Assembly: GCF_018798885.1 (NCBI RefSeq) | Contig: NZ_CP076361.1 | Location: 3,312,471 to 3,376,470 of the forward strand | Direction of reading: 5' to 3' | Source of the DNA: Gemmobacter fulvus | GTDB lineage: Bacteria; Pseudomonadota; Alphaproteobacteria; Rhodobacterales; Rhodobacteraceae | DNA length: 64,000 nt | Shown here: in pieces, positions 46,134 through 54,315 of the stretch | How positions within the stretch are numbered: position 1 is the stretch's first letter | Layout of the letters: each line of letters begins with the position of its first letter | The notes under the pieces: model-generated | Told to the model about the DNA's origin: nothing | What the model saw: the letters and a program-made list of their open reading frames with translations, nothing else | The model's database searches: none | Made by a program: the position numbers and the translations under genes

Positions 46134-47327
46134 ATGCAGCTGAACGGGGCGGAGATCACGGTTCTGGGGGCGGGGGTGGCCGGGCTGGCCGTCGCGCGGG
46201 CGCTGGCGCTGAAAGGGGCCGAGGTCACGGTGCTGGAACAGGCCGAGGCGATCCGCGAGGTGGGGGCCGGGTTGCAGATCACACCGAACGGCGCGGCGGT
46301 GCTGCGCGGTCTGGGCCTGCGCGGCGCGCTGGAGGCGGCCTCGATCCGCTCGACCGCAGTGGAACTGCGCGACGGGCTGGAAGGCGATCTGGTGCTGCGC
46401 ATGGATCTGGCGCGGCTGCGCCCCGATATGGGCTGGTATCTGACCCACCGCGCCGATCTGATTGCGCTGCTTGCCAAGGGCGCGCGCGATGCCGGGGTGC
46501 AGATCCGGCTGTTGCATCAGGTGACCCAGATTGACCTTTCCGGCCCGCGCCCGCGCCTTGTGACGGCACAGGGGGCCCAGATGACCCCTTCGGTGCTGAT
46601 CGGCGCAGATGGCCTGCATTCGCGGCTGCGCGGCGCGCTGAATGGCATGGTGGCGCCGTTCTTCACCCGGCAGGTGGCCTGGCGCACAGTGATTCCGGCA
46701 GAGCCGGGCGCACCTGCCGTGGCCGAGGTGCATATGGGGCCGGGTCGGCATCTGGTCAGCTATCCGCTGCGCGGTGGCAGCTTACGCAACATCGTGGCGG
46801 TGGAAGAGCGCAACCGCTGGGTCGAAGAGGGTTGGAACACGCGCGATGACCCACTGAGCCTGCGTCTGGCCTTTGAAGGTTTCAATCCAAGGGTGCGCGG
46901 CTGGCTGGATCAGGCCGAGGATGTCTGGCTCTGGGGCCTGTTCCGGCATCCGGTGGCACGCATGTGGGGGCGGATGCTGCCCGAAGGGGCGGTGGCCATT
47001 CTGGGCGACGCGGCACATCCGACGCTGCCGTTTCTGGCGCAGGGCGCGAATATGGCGCTGGAGGATGCCTTCATTCTGGCGGATCTCTTCGCCGCCCGCG
47101 GCATCACCGGCGAGGCGCTGGCGCTGTATCAGGCGACACGCGCGCCACGGTGCCGCCGGATCGTGGCGGCAGCCAATGGCAATGCGCGCAACTATCACCT
47201 GCGCAGCCCGCTGCGCGAGGTGGCGCATCTGGGGCTGCGGCTGGCCAGCCGTCTGGCCCCGGCAGCGCCGCTGGCCAAGTTCGACTGGCTGCATGGCTTT
47301 GACGCCACCACCAGCACCCGGCGTTAA
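46134..47327 (+). CDS. FAD-dependent aromatic-ring-type monooxygenase
   Basis: This 397-residue flavoprotein of the salicylate/3-hydroxybenzoate hydroxylase group has the dinucleotide motif GAGVAGLAVARAL (about residues 11-23), the DG segment SVLIGADGLHSRLR and the second FAD motif LGDAAHPTLPFLAQGANMALED. It hydroxylates an aromatic or related substrate with NAD(P)H and oxygen; the substrate is not evident and no aromatic-degradation genes are nearby. It lies 82 bp after dksA and is convergent with the SLC13 permease, overlapping its stop by 4 bases. Confidence 0.9.
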   Translation: MQLNGAEITVLGAGVAGLAVARALALKGAEVTVLEQAEAIREVGAGLQITPNGAAVLRGLGLRGALEAASIRSTAVELRDGLEGDLVLRMDLARLRPDMGWYLTHRADLIALLAKGARDAGVQIRLLHQVTQIDLSGPRPRLVTAQGAQMTPSVLIGADGLHSRLRGALNGMVAPFFTRQVAWRTVIPAEPGAPAVAEVHMGPGRHLVSYPLRGGSLRNIVAVEERNRWVEEGWNTRDDPLSLRLAFEGFNPRVRGWLDQAEDVWLWGLFRHPVARMWGRMLPEGAVAILGDAAHPTLPFLAQGANMALEDAFILADLFAARGITGEALALYQATRAPRCRRIVAAANGNARNYHLRSPLREVAHLGLRLASRLAPAAPLAKFDWLHGFDATTSTRR

Positions 47328-49105
47328 AGCGGAAAGGCCCAGAGGATCACCGGCACGCCCACGACCAGCGCAATCAGCTCCAGCGGCAGGCCAAGCTGCC
47401 AGTAATCGCCAAAGCGGAACCCGCCGGGGCCAAGGATCAGCGTGTTGTTCTGATGCCCGATCGGTGTCAGGAAGGAACAGGACGCGCCAATCGCCACAGC
47501 CATCAGAAAGGCATCGGCATTGACGCCGAGGCTCGCGGCGGCCCCCAGCGCAATCGGGCACATCACCGCCGCCGTCGCCGCATTGTTCATCACGTCTGAC
47601 AGGAACATGGTCACCGTCAGGATCAGCGCCAGCGCCAGCACGGCATTGCCGCGCGCCACCCAATCCATCAGCGCATCGGCCAGAACCTCGGCTGCACCCG
47701 TGGTTTCCATTGCTGCCGCCACCGGCATCATCGCTGCCAGCAGCACGATCACCGGCCAATCGACCGAATCGTAGATGTCGCGCAGCGGCACGGTGCGCAG
47801 CGCCATCGTCGCCAGCAGGCCGCAGGCAAAGGCCAGTTCGGGCGCGAGGATGTTGAACGCCGCCAGCGCCACCGCGCCGCCCATCACCAGGGTCGCCGCC
47901 AGCGCCTTGCGCGGATCGGGCAGGCGCAGATCGCGCGGGGCCAGCGGCACGAAACCCGCATCCTGGGTAAACACCGCCAGCGCCTCGACGCTGCCTTGCA
48001 GCAGCAACACATCGCCCGACCGGATGCGCCAGGCGCGCAGCCGCGTCGCCGCCCGCGTGCCACCGCGCGAAACCGCCAGCAGGTTCAGCCCGTAGCGCGA
48101 CCGCAGCGCCAGATCGGCGGGGGTGGACCCCGCAATCGCGCTGTCGGGTCGCACCACATATTCGCGCAGCACGATTTCGGCGGGGGTGCGCAGCTTCTCG
48201 GCACCTTCGGCCTCGGGGGCCTTGACGGCGATCTGCAGGCCCAGCGGCGTGGCGACCTCGATCAGGGCGGTCACATCCGCCTCGATCACCAGCACATCGC
48301 CCGGCTCGATCACCCGGCTGGGGCGCGGCGCGGAGAGATAGGTGCCGCGCCGTTCCAGCGCTACGATCTGCGCGCCCGCATCGTGCAGCGCGGTTTCCAG
48401 ATCGGTCAGCGTCAGACCCACCGCCTTGGCCCCATCTGCCACCCGCAGCTCGGTCATATAGGCCCCGGTGTCAAACGCCTCGGCGCTGGTGCCCTCGCGC
48501 GCGGGCACCAGCCGCCAGCCGATCAGCGCGATGAAAGCGATGCCCGCCACGGTCACGGCAAGTCCCGCCGGGGTGAAATCGAACATGCCAAAGGGTGCTG
48601 CCCCGGTGCGCTCGCGGAATCCGGCAATGATCAGGTTGGGCGGCGTGCCGATCAGCGTGATGGTGCCGCCCAGAACCGTGGCGAAGGCCAGCGGCATCAA
48701 CACCCGCCCCGGGGTCAAGCCGATGCGCGGGGCGAGTTGCAGGGCCAAGGGCATCAGCAGCGCCAAGGCTCCGACATTGTTCATGAAAGACGACAGGAAC
48801 GCGCCAAGGCCACACAGGACCGCCAGCATCAGCCCCGGCCCGCCCTGCGCGGGCAGCACCCAGCGCGCCAGCACATCCACCGCCCCGGTGACCTGCAAGC
48901 CCCGGCTCAGTACCAGCACGCAGGCGACTGTGATCACGGCCGGGTGGCCAAAGCCCGCAAAGGCCTCGTTCACCGGCACCAGCCCGGCCAGAACCACCGC
49001 GATCAACCCGGCCAGCGCCACCATGTCATGCCGCCAGCGCCCCCAGAGAAACATCGCTATGACCGCAGCGAGGATGGCAAAGATCAGCATCTGGTCTGTC
49101 GTCAT
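47324..49105 (-). CDS. SLC13-family permease with two RCK_C domains
   Basis: This 593-residue membrane protein has two blocks of hydrophobic segments (about residues 1-200 and 395-593). They flank a cytoplasmic pair of TrkA-C/RCK_C domains (about 215-290 and 305-385, with PGDVLVIEADV and SGDVLLLQGSV). This architecture is that of the sulfate/dicarboxylate DASS-type SLC13 permeases, such as SAC1-like sulfate carriers. The ion and substrate cannot be told from sequence. It is downstream of xth by 22 bp and probably shares its promoter. Confidence 0.92.
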   Translation of the reverse strand: MTTDQMLIFAILAAVIAMFLWGRWRHDMVALAGLIAVVLAGLVPVNEAFAGFGHPAVITVACVLVLSRGLQVTGAVDVLARWVLPAQGGPGLMLAVLCGLGAFLSSFMNNVGALALLMPLALQLAPRIGLTPGRVLMPLAFATVLGGTITLIGTPPNLIIAGFRERTGAAPFGMFDFTPAGLAVTVAGIAFIALIGWRLVPAREGTSAEAFDTGAYMTELRVADGAKAVGLTLTDLETALHDAGAQIVALERRGTYLSAPRPSRVIEPGDVLVIEADVTALIEVATPLGLQIAVKAPEAEGAEKLRTPAEIVLREYVVRPDSAIAGSTPADLALRSRYGLNLLAVSRGGTRAATRLRAWRIRSGDVLLLQGSVEALAVFTQDAGFVPLAPRDLRLPDPRKALAATLVMGGAVALAAFNILAPELAFACGLLATMALRTVPLRDIYDSVDWPVIVLLAAMMPVAAAMETTGAAEVLADALMDWVARGNAVLALALILTVTMFLSDVMNNAATAAVMCPIALGAAASLGVNADAFLMAVAIGASCSFLTPIGHQNNTLILGPGGFRFGDYWQLGLPLELIALVVGVPVILWAFPL

Positions 49106-49127
49106 GGCGGCCTTTCAGCCGGATGGG

Positions 49128-49937
49128 TCAGGCGTCGAGCATGACCCAGACCGGCACATGGTCTGAAGGTTTCTCGCCCGCGCGCACATCCCGGTCGATC
49201 CCTGCATCGCGCAGCAGATCGGCGGCTTGCGGCGAAAGCAGCAAGTGATCAATGCGGATGCCGTTGTTCCGTTCCCACGCACCGGCCTGATAATCCCAGA
49301 AAGAATACTGGCCGGGGCTTTGGTCACGCGCGCGGAATGCCTCGGTATAGCCCAGATGCAGGATCCGGCGGAACGCCGCGCGGCTTTCGGGCAGGAACAG
49401 CGCGTCCTGCCGCCAAGCCTCGGGTTTTGCCGCATCCTCGGCCTGCGGGATGATGTTGTAATCCCCCGCCAGAACCACCGGCTCTTCCAGCGCCAGCAGA
49501 TCGGCGGCGCGGTGGCGCATCCTCTCCATCCAGCCCAGCTTGTAGCCATATTTGCCGGTGGCCTCGGGCCGTCCGTCGGCATCAAAGCTGACCGGGTTGC
49601 CATTGGGCAGATAAAGACCGCACAGCCGCACCGCACGGGCCGGTCCGATTACGGTCGCCTCGATCCAGCGCGATTGTTCATCGCCGTCATCGCCGGGCAG
49701 GCCGCGCGTCACATCTTCCAGCGGCAGACGCGACAGGATCGCCACGCCGTTGAAGCCCTTCTGGCCATGGGTTTCCACCCGATAGCCCAAATCCTCGAAC
49801 ATCTCGCGCGGGAAGCTTTCGTCGATCGATTTGATTTCCTGAAGTGTCACGACATCCGGGCGCGCGCTTTCCAGCCAGCTGGGCAGCGCCTCGATCCGGG
49901 CCTTGATGCCATTGATGTTGAAGGTGGCGAGTTTCAT
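49128..49937 (-). CDS. xthA: Exodeoxyribonuclease III
   Basis: This 269-residue AP endonuclease/3'-5' exonuclease has the family motifs FNINGIKAR, LQEIKSIDESFP (metal glutamate), LAGDYNIIPQAED, RIDHLLLS and SDHVPVWV in order. It removes abasic sites and 3' blocks in base-excision repair. The N-terminus MKLATFNINGIKAR fixes the start. It is divergent from the repeat-peptide gene at 50294; the 356-bp gap between them holds CtrA- and DnaA-type sites. Confidence 0.96.
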   Translation of the reverse strand: MKLATFNINGIKARIEALPSWLESARPDVVTLQEIKSIDESFPREMFEDLGYRVETHGQKGFNGVAILSRLPLEDVTRGLPGDDGDEQSRWIEATVIGPARAVRLCGLYLPNGNPVSFDADGRPEATGKYGYKLGWMERMRHRAADLLALEEPVVLAGDYNIIPQAEDAAKPEAWRQDALFLPESRAAFRRILHLGYTEAFRARDQSPGQYSFWDYQAGAWERNNGIRIDHLLLSPQAADLLRDAGIDRDVRAGEKPSDHVPVWVMLDA

Positions 49938-50055
49938 GGCTCCTCCGGCTGCCGGCCACCCGAAATGGGCGGGCTGCCCCCTCTATCGCGCGGCAGCGGA
50001 AGCGAGGCAAGGGCGGTGAGCGGCAATCCGCAAACAGCCCGAGGATGGGCGTTTG

Positions 50056-50071
50056 TTAAGACTTTGTTAAC
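50056..50071. promoter_or_regulatory. CtrA box
   Basis: TTAAGACTTTGTTAAC is a perfect match to the CtrA consensus TTAA-N7-TTAAC. It lies 119 bases upstream of xthA and 223 bases upstream of the repeat-peptide ATG. CtrA is the master response regulator of the alphaproteobacterial cell cycle and of motility and gene transfer in Rhodobacter. Confidence 0.8.
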
Positions 50072-50099
50072 CTTTGCGAATCATCATCTGACCAAGGGC

Positions 50100-50221
50100 T
50101 GTGGATAGTTTTGTATCGTGCAGATTGTGGATAATTGTTTCCAAACGCGTTTAGGTTAATCAACCCACAGGCTTGTCGGTCAGAGGCGATGTGGATAAGC
50201 ACAAGCACAACTTGTGGATGT
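50100..50221. promoter_or_regulatory. Cluster of four DnaA boxes
   Basis: Two perfect DnaA boxes (TGTGGATAA, the complement of TTATCCACA) lie at 50126-50134 and 50190-50198. Near matches are TGTGGATAG at 50100-50108 and TGTGGATGT at 50213-50221. All face the same way, and the surrounding sequence is much more AT-rich than the flanking genes. This could be DnaA control of the downstream promoter or, less likely, part of a replication origin. Confidence 0.7.
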
Positions 50222-50223
50222 AA

Positions 50224-50247
50224 ATATGATTGAAAAAACAATCATAT
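50224..50247. promoter_or_regulatory. Nine-bp inverted repeat upstream of the repeat-peptide gene
   Basis: ATATGATTG and CAATCATAT form perfect 9-bp arms around AAAAAA. The dyad ends 46 bases before the ATG at 50294, where it would lie in the promoter or leader. It could be an operator or an RNA hairpin. Confidence 0.6.
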
Positions 50248-50293
50248 AGCGCAAGCGTGGAGGGGCAAAATTGCTCAACCACGGGGATCTATC

Positions 50294-50563
50294 ATGACCG
50301 CACTTCGCAAAGTTTCTGCCGCTCTCGAGACCGCCATTGTTTCCGATATGAGCATGGGTCTGGGCAGCGATCTGATGCCGACCTCGAACATCGAAGGCAG
50401 CGACATGATGTCGGGTGGCGCGGTTTCGCTGATGCCGACCTCGAACATCAAGGCTGATGACATGCTGTCGGGCGGGGCGGTTTCGCTGATGCCGACCTCC
50501 AACATCAAGACCGATGACATGCTGGGCGGTGCCGGTGTGGCGCTGATGCCGACCTCCAACTGA
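50294..50563 (+). CDS. Four-repeat LMPTSN peptide, putative precursor
   Basis: This 89-residue protein is made of an N-terminal part (residues 1-26) and four copies of LMPTSN at residues 27, 46, 65 and 84, an exact period of 19. The units are joined by I(E/K)xxDM(L/M)SGGAVS-like linkers. The protein stops right after the last core. The repeats are also visible in the DNA as a 57-base period. There is no cysteine, membrane segment or signal peptide. The leader-plus-repeated-core layout recalls precursors of modified or cleaved peptides. A terminator follows, and a helical protein and an exporter lie downstream. Similar short proteins may already be catalogued as a DUF. The function is unknown. 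Confidence 0.8.
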   Translation: MTALRKVSAALETAIVSDMSMGLGSDLMPTSNIEGSDMMSGGAVSLMPTSNIKADDMLSGGAVSLMPTSNIKTDDMLGGAGVALMPTSN

Positions 50564-50575
50564 TCCTGCCCCAAG

Positions 50576-50618
50576 GCCCCCCTCCACCGTCCTTGCCCGG
50601 TGCCGGAGGGGGGCTTTT
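50576..50618 (+). terminator. Intrinsic terminator between the repeat-peptide gene and its downstream partner
   Basis: A 10-bp stem (GCCCCCCTCC / GGAGGGGGGC) with a further 5-bp inner stem (CACCG / CGGTG) is followed by TTTT. It starts 13 bases after the peptide stop and ends 30 bases before the next gene's ATG. It would let the peptide be made in excess over the downstream genes, which depend on read-through. Confidence 0.85.
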
Positions 50619-50647
50619 GCGACACGGGCCGGGCCGGGAAATTCATC

Positions 50648-51751
50648 ATGTCGAATGTGGTTCGCTTTGCACATCATGCCGCCCAGTCGCGCGGTGCGTC
50701 GGGGCAGGGCGGCCTTGCCCCGCTGCTGGCCTGTTTCGCGCATCACCGCCGGCATCTGGGAGATGCGTTCTGGCTGAAGGAAAATGCCGAGGTTCTGAAC
50801 ATTCTTGTGGCCACGGGCCGCCGCCTGCCAGAACTCGCGCTGGCCGTCTATCAGCCCTTCTATGAAGGGATCGAGGCGCAGATCGGCTTTTATCCGCAAT
50901 ATTACCGCATGTTGCTGAGCGTCACGCAGTCGCTGGAGGCTTTGGGCTATCCGGGGCGCAAGTCCGAGGCGCTGGCCGCCTGGATCGTGGCGCAGGGCTG
51001 GCCCGAGATCGAGGTGAACGATCTGCAACGCGCCGAGACCCGCTATCTGCTGGGCCGCGCGGGTCAGACGGCGGCGGATGACGGGCTGGATGACCGGCTG
51101 ATCCGTTTCATGTCGCGGCCCGCCACCTTTGCCGTGCCCAATCCGCGCGCGGCCTATGACATGCTGCACGCCATCTTTTATCTGAGCCACTATGGCCGCC
51201 GCCCGCTGGATCTGCCCGCAGCGGCGCTGACATCGTTGCAGATGTGCGGCGCGCTGGCGCATCTGGATCAGGACGGCGATCTGCTGGCCGAGGTCTGTCT
51301 GGCGCTGCGCTATTGCGGCCAGCCGTTGCCGCCGCTCTGGCTCGATCTGCTGCGGCGCGAGGCGCGCAGCTTCAAGATTGACGTAGCGTCATGTTCAGAT
51401 TCCGCCGACGCCTATCATAATTTTCTTGTCAATCAGTGGTTGTTGGAAACTATTGGGGACACCGCCTTTGGCGATATATTTTATGCAGGCCCCATGCGAT
51501 TCATTTTGCCCCGCCCCCTGATCTCTCCGCTGCGCGAATGGTCTCAGGCCCTGCTGGCCCTGGGATCGGATCGGCGTGCGGATTGGGCGGCGATGCGGTC
51601 GGCCTGCGCGCCGCGCCTCTCGGCGGCCGCAGTGGCGGTGGCCGATGCCGGGGCCGAGGGATCGCCCGGCTTCGAGGCCTTCTTCGCCCATTTCGCCCGC
51701 AGCGCGCAGCCCTTTGCAGAGCCCACAAAGCTGGTGAGGATCGGCGCATGA
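50648..51751 (+). CDS. Conserved helical protein of unknown function (DUF6902-like)
   Basis: This 367-residue, mostly helical cytoplasmic protein begins MSNVVRFAHHAAQSRG and has no signal peptide, nucleotide motif or metal site that I can identify. I tentatively associate it with DUF6902. The start at 50648 follows the terminator. Codons 243-285 (about 51375-51505) are strikingly AT-richer than the rest, suggesting local recombination. It sits between a repeat-peptide gene and an exporter and overlaps the exporter start (ATGA), so it may act on the peptide. That role is inference. Confidence 0.7.
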   Translation: MSNVVRFAHHAAQSRGASGQGGLAPLLACFAHHRRHLGDAFWLKENAEVLNILVATGRRLPELALAVYQPFYEGIEAQIGFYPQYYRMLLSVTQSLEALGYPGRKSEALAAWIVAQGWPEIEVNDLQRAETRYLLGRAGQTAADDGLDDRLIRFMSRPATFAVPNPRAAYDMLHAIFYLSHYGRRPLDLPAAALTSLQMCGALAHLDQDGDLLAEVCLALRYCGQPLPPLWLDLLRREARSFKIDVASCSDSADAYHNFLVNQWLLETIGDTAFGDIFYAGPMRFILPRPLISPLREWSQALLALGSDRRADWAAMRSACAPRLSAAAVAVADAGAEGSPGFEAFFAHFARSAQPFAEPTKLVRIGA

Positions 51752-52644
51752 CAGCGGCTCTGACCGGACGCACCGTGATCCAGCGCGCCGCCGTCATCGG
51801 GGCGGGGCTGACGCTGTTCAACACGCTTGTGTCGGTCAGTGCCGATGCCATCGCCAAGGATCTGATCACCAGCTATGCCGCACCGCAGCTGATGGCCCTG
51901 TCGGGGCTGATCGCGGTGACGCTTGGCCTGATTGCCGCAATGAGCGGGCAAAAGGAGCGGATCCTCTCCACCGGCAGCCCGGGCCTGCTGGCGTTGCGTT
52001 CAGTTCTGGGCGCGGTCAGCACGACCTGCTTTTTCTATGCGCTGCGTTATCTGCCCTTTGCCGAAGTCTTTCTGTTCATCGCCATCATGCCGGTACTGGG
52101 CGCGCTGTTCGCCGCCCTTGTGCTGCGCGAGCCCGTGCCGGGGGCCGTCTGGCTTGCGCTGTGTTTCGGCCTGACGGGCATGATCTTTCTGTTCCCCGAA
52201 GGGCTGACCGCTATCGGCGTGGGCCACTGGATCGGCCTGGCGGCCAGTGCGACCGGCTCTGCCTCCATCGTGCTGTCACGACGGATCTGCCGCAGCCATA
52301 CCCATTCCATGGCGCAGGTGTTCTATGCGCAGATGGCCTGCATGATTGGCGGGGCGCTGTTCCTGCCACTGGTTTGGAAGCCGATGGCGCTGGCCGATGT
52401 GGGGCTGCTGCTGGCCTATACGCTGTTCCTGATCGGCACGCGCTGGCTGATGGTGGTGATTCTGCGGATGCTGCCCGCCTATGTGGTGATGCAGCTGGCC
52501 AATGTGCAGTTCATCTGGATGGTTATTCTTGGCCGCAGCCTGTTTGGCGAGGTGACGGGGCTGCACATCTGGGTCGGCTCGGCGCTGGTGGTCGGCTCGG
52601 GCATCTGGCTGATTCATGCGCAGCGCGCGGCTGCGCGCGCCTGA
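51748..52644 (+). CDS. DMT superfamily exporter (EamA type)
   Basis: This 298-residue inner-membrane protein has ten hydrophobic segments arranged as two EamA repeats, beginning GLTLFNTLVSVSADAIAKDL and with the typical PVLGALFAALVLREP segment ending the first repeat. EamA carriers export small metabolites and amino acids. Its ATG overlaps the stop of the helical protein (ATGA at 51748-51751), so the two are coupled. Context suggests a role in releasing the product of the repeat-peptide locus, but metabolite export is equally possible. Confidence 0.88.
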   Translation: MTAALTGRTVIQRAAVIGAGLTLFNTLVSVSADAIAKDLITSYAAPQLMALSGLIAVTLGLIAAMSGQKERILSTGSPGLLALRSVLGAVSTTCFFYALRYLPFAEVFLFIAIMPVLGALFAALVLREPVPGAVWLALCFGLTGMIFLFPEGLTAIGVGHWIGLAASATGSASIVLSRRICRSHTHSMAQVFYAQMACMIGGALFLPLVWKPMALADVGLLLAYTLFLIGTRWLMVVILRMLPAYVVMQLANVQFIWMVILGRSLFGEVTGLHIWVGSALVVGSGIWLIHAQRAAARA

Positions 52645-52677
52645 CAGACGCGCCTGGTGCGCCCGCCTGAAAGCGGT

Positions 52678-53034
52678 TCAGATCGAAAAAGACGTGCCGC
52701 AGCCGCAGCTTGACGAGGCGTTCGGGTTTTCGATCACAAACCGTGCGCCGATCAGCTCTTCGGTAAAGTCGATCACCGCGTTTTGCAGGAAGGGCAGCGA
52801 CACCGGATCGACCAGCACCTTCTGGCCGCCCTTTTCCAGCACCAGATCCTCGCCCGCCGGATCATCCAGCCGGATGTCATACTGAAAGCCGGAACAGCCG
52901 CCACCCTCCACGGCCACGCGCAGGGCTTTCGCCTCGCCAGTCATTTCGGCAATCTCGGCCAGACGGGCAAAGGCACGGTCGGTCACTCGGGGGGGCAGCT
53001 GGAGGTCCATCGGCGGAATTTCCATATCCTTCAT
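52678..53034 (-). CDS. erpA: Iron-sulfur cluster insertion protein
   Basis: This 118-residue A-type carrier has the three conserved cysteines in VEGGGCSGFQYDI and SSSCGCGTSFSI near the C-terminus. It binds and passes iron-sulfur clusters to apoproteins. The start is uncertain: ATG codons at 53034, 53025 and 53010 are in frame; the first is used here, while 53010 gives a shorter N-terminus closer to many homologues. It is divergent from dgt with a gap of about 55 bases. ErpA and IscA are not separable by sequence alone. Confidence 0.88.
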   Translation of the reverse strand: MKDMEIPPMDLQLPPRVTDRAFARLAEIAEMTGEAKALRVAVEGGGCSGFQYDIRLDDPAGEDLVLEKGGQKVLVDPVSLPFLQNAVIDFTEELIGARFVIENPNASSSCGCGTSFSI

Positions 53035-53088
53035 GGGGTTTTCATCATATAGGCCTACACGGAAGACCATACAAGAACCGTGACCCTG

Positions 53089-54270
53089 ATGCTTGCACCT
53101 TATGCCTGCCAACCGCTCGCCTCGCGCGGGCGCCGCCATCCCGAAAGCATGTCCACCTTCCGCTCGGCGTTTCAGCGTGACCGGGACCGGATCATTCATT
53201 CCTCGGCCTTCCGGCGGCTGAAACACAAGACCCAGGTGTTTGTGGAACATGAGGGCGATTATTACCGCACCCGCCTGACCCATTCGATCGAGGTGGCGCA
53301 GGTGGCGCGCACGATTTCGGGGGTGCTGGGGCTGAACAGCGATCTGGCGGAATGTATCGCACTGGCGCATGACCTTGGGCATACGCCCTTCGGCCATACC
53401 GGCGAAGATGCGCTGGGGCGGTTGATGGAGCCTTATGGCGGCTTTGACCACAACGCGCAGGCGATCCGCATCGTGACCCGGCTGGAACGGCATTATGCCG
53501 GGTTTGACGGGCTGAACCTGACCTGGGAAAGTCTGGAAGGCATTGCCAAACACAATGGCCCGCTGACCGGCCCCAATGCCGATCCGAAAGACGCCGGTGT
53601 GGCGCTGCCCTATGCGTTGGCCGAGGCGAATGCCGATTGGGATCTGGAGCTGCACACCCATGCCAGCGCCGAGGCACAGGTGGCGGCGATTGCCGATGAT
53701 GTGGCCTATTCACACCATGACCTGCATGATGGTCTGCGCTCGGGCCTGTTCACCGAAGACGATCTGATGGATCTGCCGGTGTCCGGCCCGGCTTTCGAGG
53801 AGGTCGACCGCCTTTATCCCGGCCTTGAAAAGATGCGCCGTCGGCACGAGGCCCTGCGCCGGGTGTTCGGGCGCATGGTCGAGGATGTGATCCATGTGGC
53901 GCAAAACCGGCTGGAGGCGGCCAATCCGCAATCGGTGGACGACATCCGCGGCATGGGCACCACGATCATCCGTTTTTCCAAGCCGCTGTATCAGGAGCTG
54001 AAGGCGGTGCGCAGCTTTCTGTTTCACCGCATGTATCGCGCGCCCTCGGTGATGGTGGAGCGCGCGCGGGTGACGGCCATGGTGGATGATCTGTTCCCGC
54101 TGTTCCTCAAACGCCCCGAACTGCTGCCGCAGGAATGGCGCGAGGATGTGGCGGCGGCGCAAAGCGACACCGATCTGGCCCGGATGGTGGCCGATTACGT
54201 GGCGGGCATGACCGACCGTTTTGCCATTCAGGAACATGGGCGGCTGTTTGGCAGCGGTCCTGCCACCTGA
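53089..54270 (+). CDS. dgt: Deoxyguanosinetriphosphate triphosphohydrolase-like protein
   Basis: This 393-residue HD-domain enzyme has metal ligands in RLTHSIEVAQVAR (about residues 60-72), AHDLGHTPFGHTGED and ADDVAYSHHDLHDGL. It belongs to the dNTPase branch that hydrolyses dNTPs to deoxynucleosides and tripolyphosphate. The ATG at 53089 (MLAPYACQPLASRGR) is used; a GTG 9 bases upstream is possible. The length is shorter than E. coli Dgt and matches the alphaproteobacterial type 2 group. It ends before a bidirectional terminator. Confidence 0.93.
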   Translation: MLAPYACQPLASRGRRHPESMSTFRSAFQRDRDRIIHSSAFRRLKHKTQVFVEHEGDYYRTRLTHSIEVAQVARTISGVLGLNSDLAECIALAHDLGHTPFGHTGEDALGRLMEPYGGFDHNAQAIRIVTRLERHYAGFDGLNLTWESLEGIAKHNGPLTGPNADPKDAGVALPYALAEANADWDLELHTHASAEAQVAAIADDVAYSHHDLHDGLRSGLFTEDDLMDLPVSGPAFEEVDRLYPGLEKMRRRHEALRRVFGRMVEDVIHVAQNRLEAANPQSVDDIRGMGTTIIRFSKPLYQELKAVRSFLFHRMYRAPSVMVERARVTAMVDDLFPLFLKRPELLPQEWREDVAAAQSDTDLARMVADYVAGMTDRFAIQEHGRLFGSGPAT

Positions 54271-54283
54271 CGGACGCATATGA

Positions 54284-54306
54284 AAAGGGGCGCGCTGCGC
54301 CCCTTT
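54284..54306. terminator. Bidirectional terminator between dgt and dsbB
   Basis: A 10-bp stem AAAGGGGCGC / GCGCCCCTTT over a 3-base loop separates the convergent dgt and dsbB genes. The A and T runs within its arms let it work on both strands. Confidence 0.75.
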
Positions 54307-54315
54307 GCTCGGCCG

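Noticed and set aside
50056..50247. Firm call of chromosomal oriC
   Set aside because: DnaA and CtrA sites and AT-rich DNA are present, but none of the usual origin-linked genes is nearby and skew cannot be computed here.
50372..50560. CRISPR-like tandem repeats
   Set aside because: The 57-base repeats are contiguous, in frame and code for LMPTSN units; there are no spacers and no cas genes.
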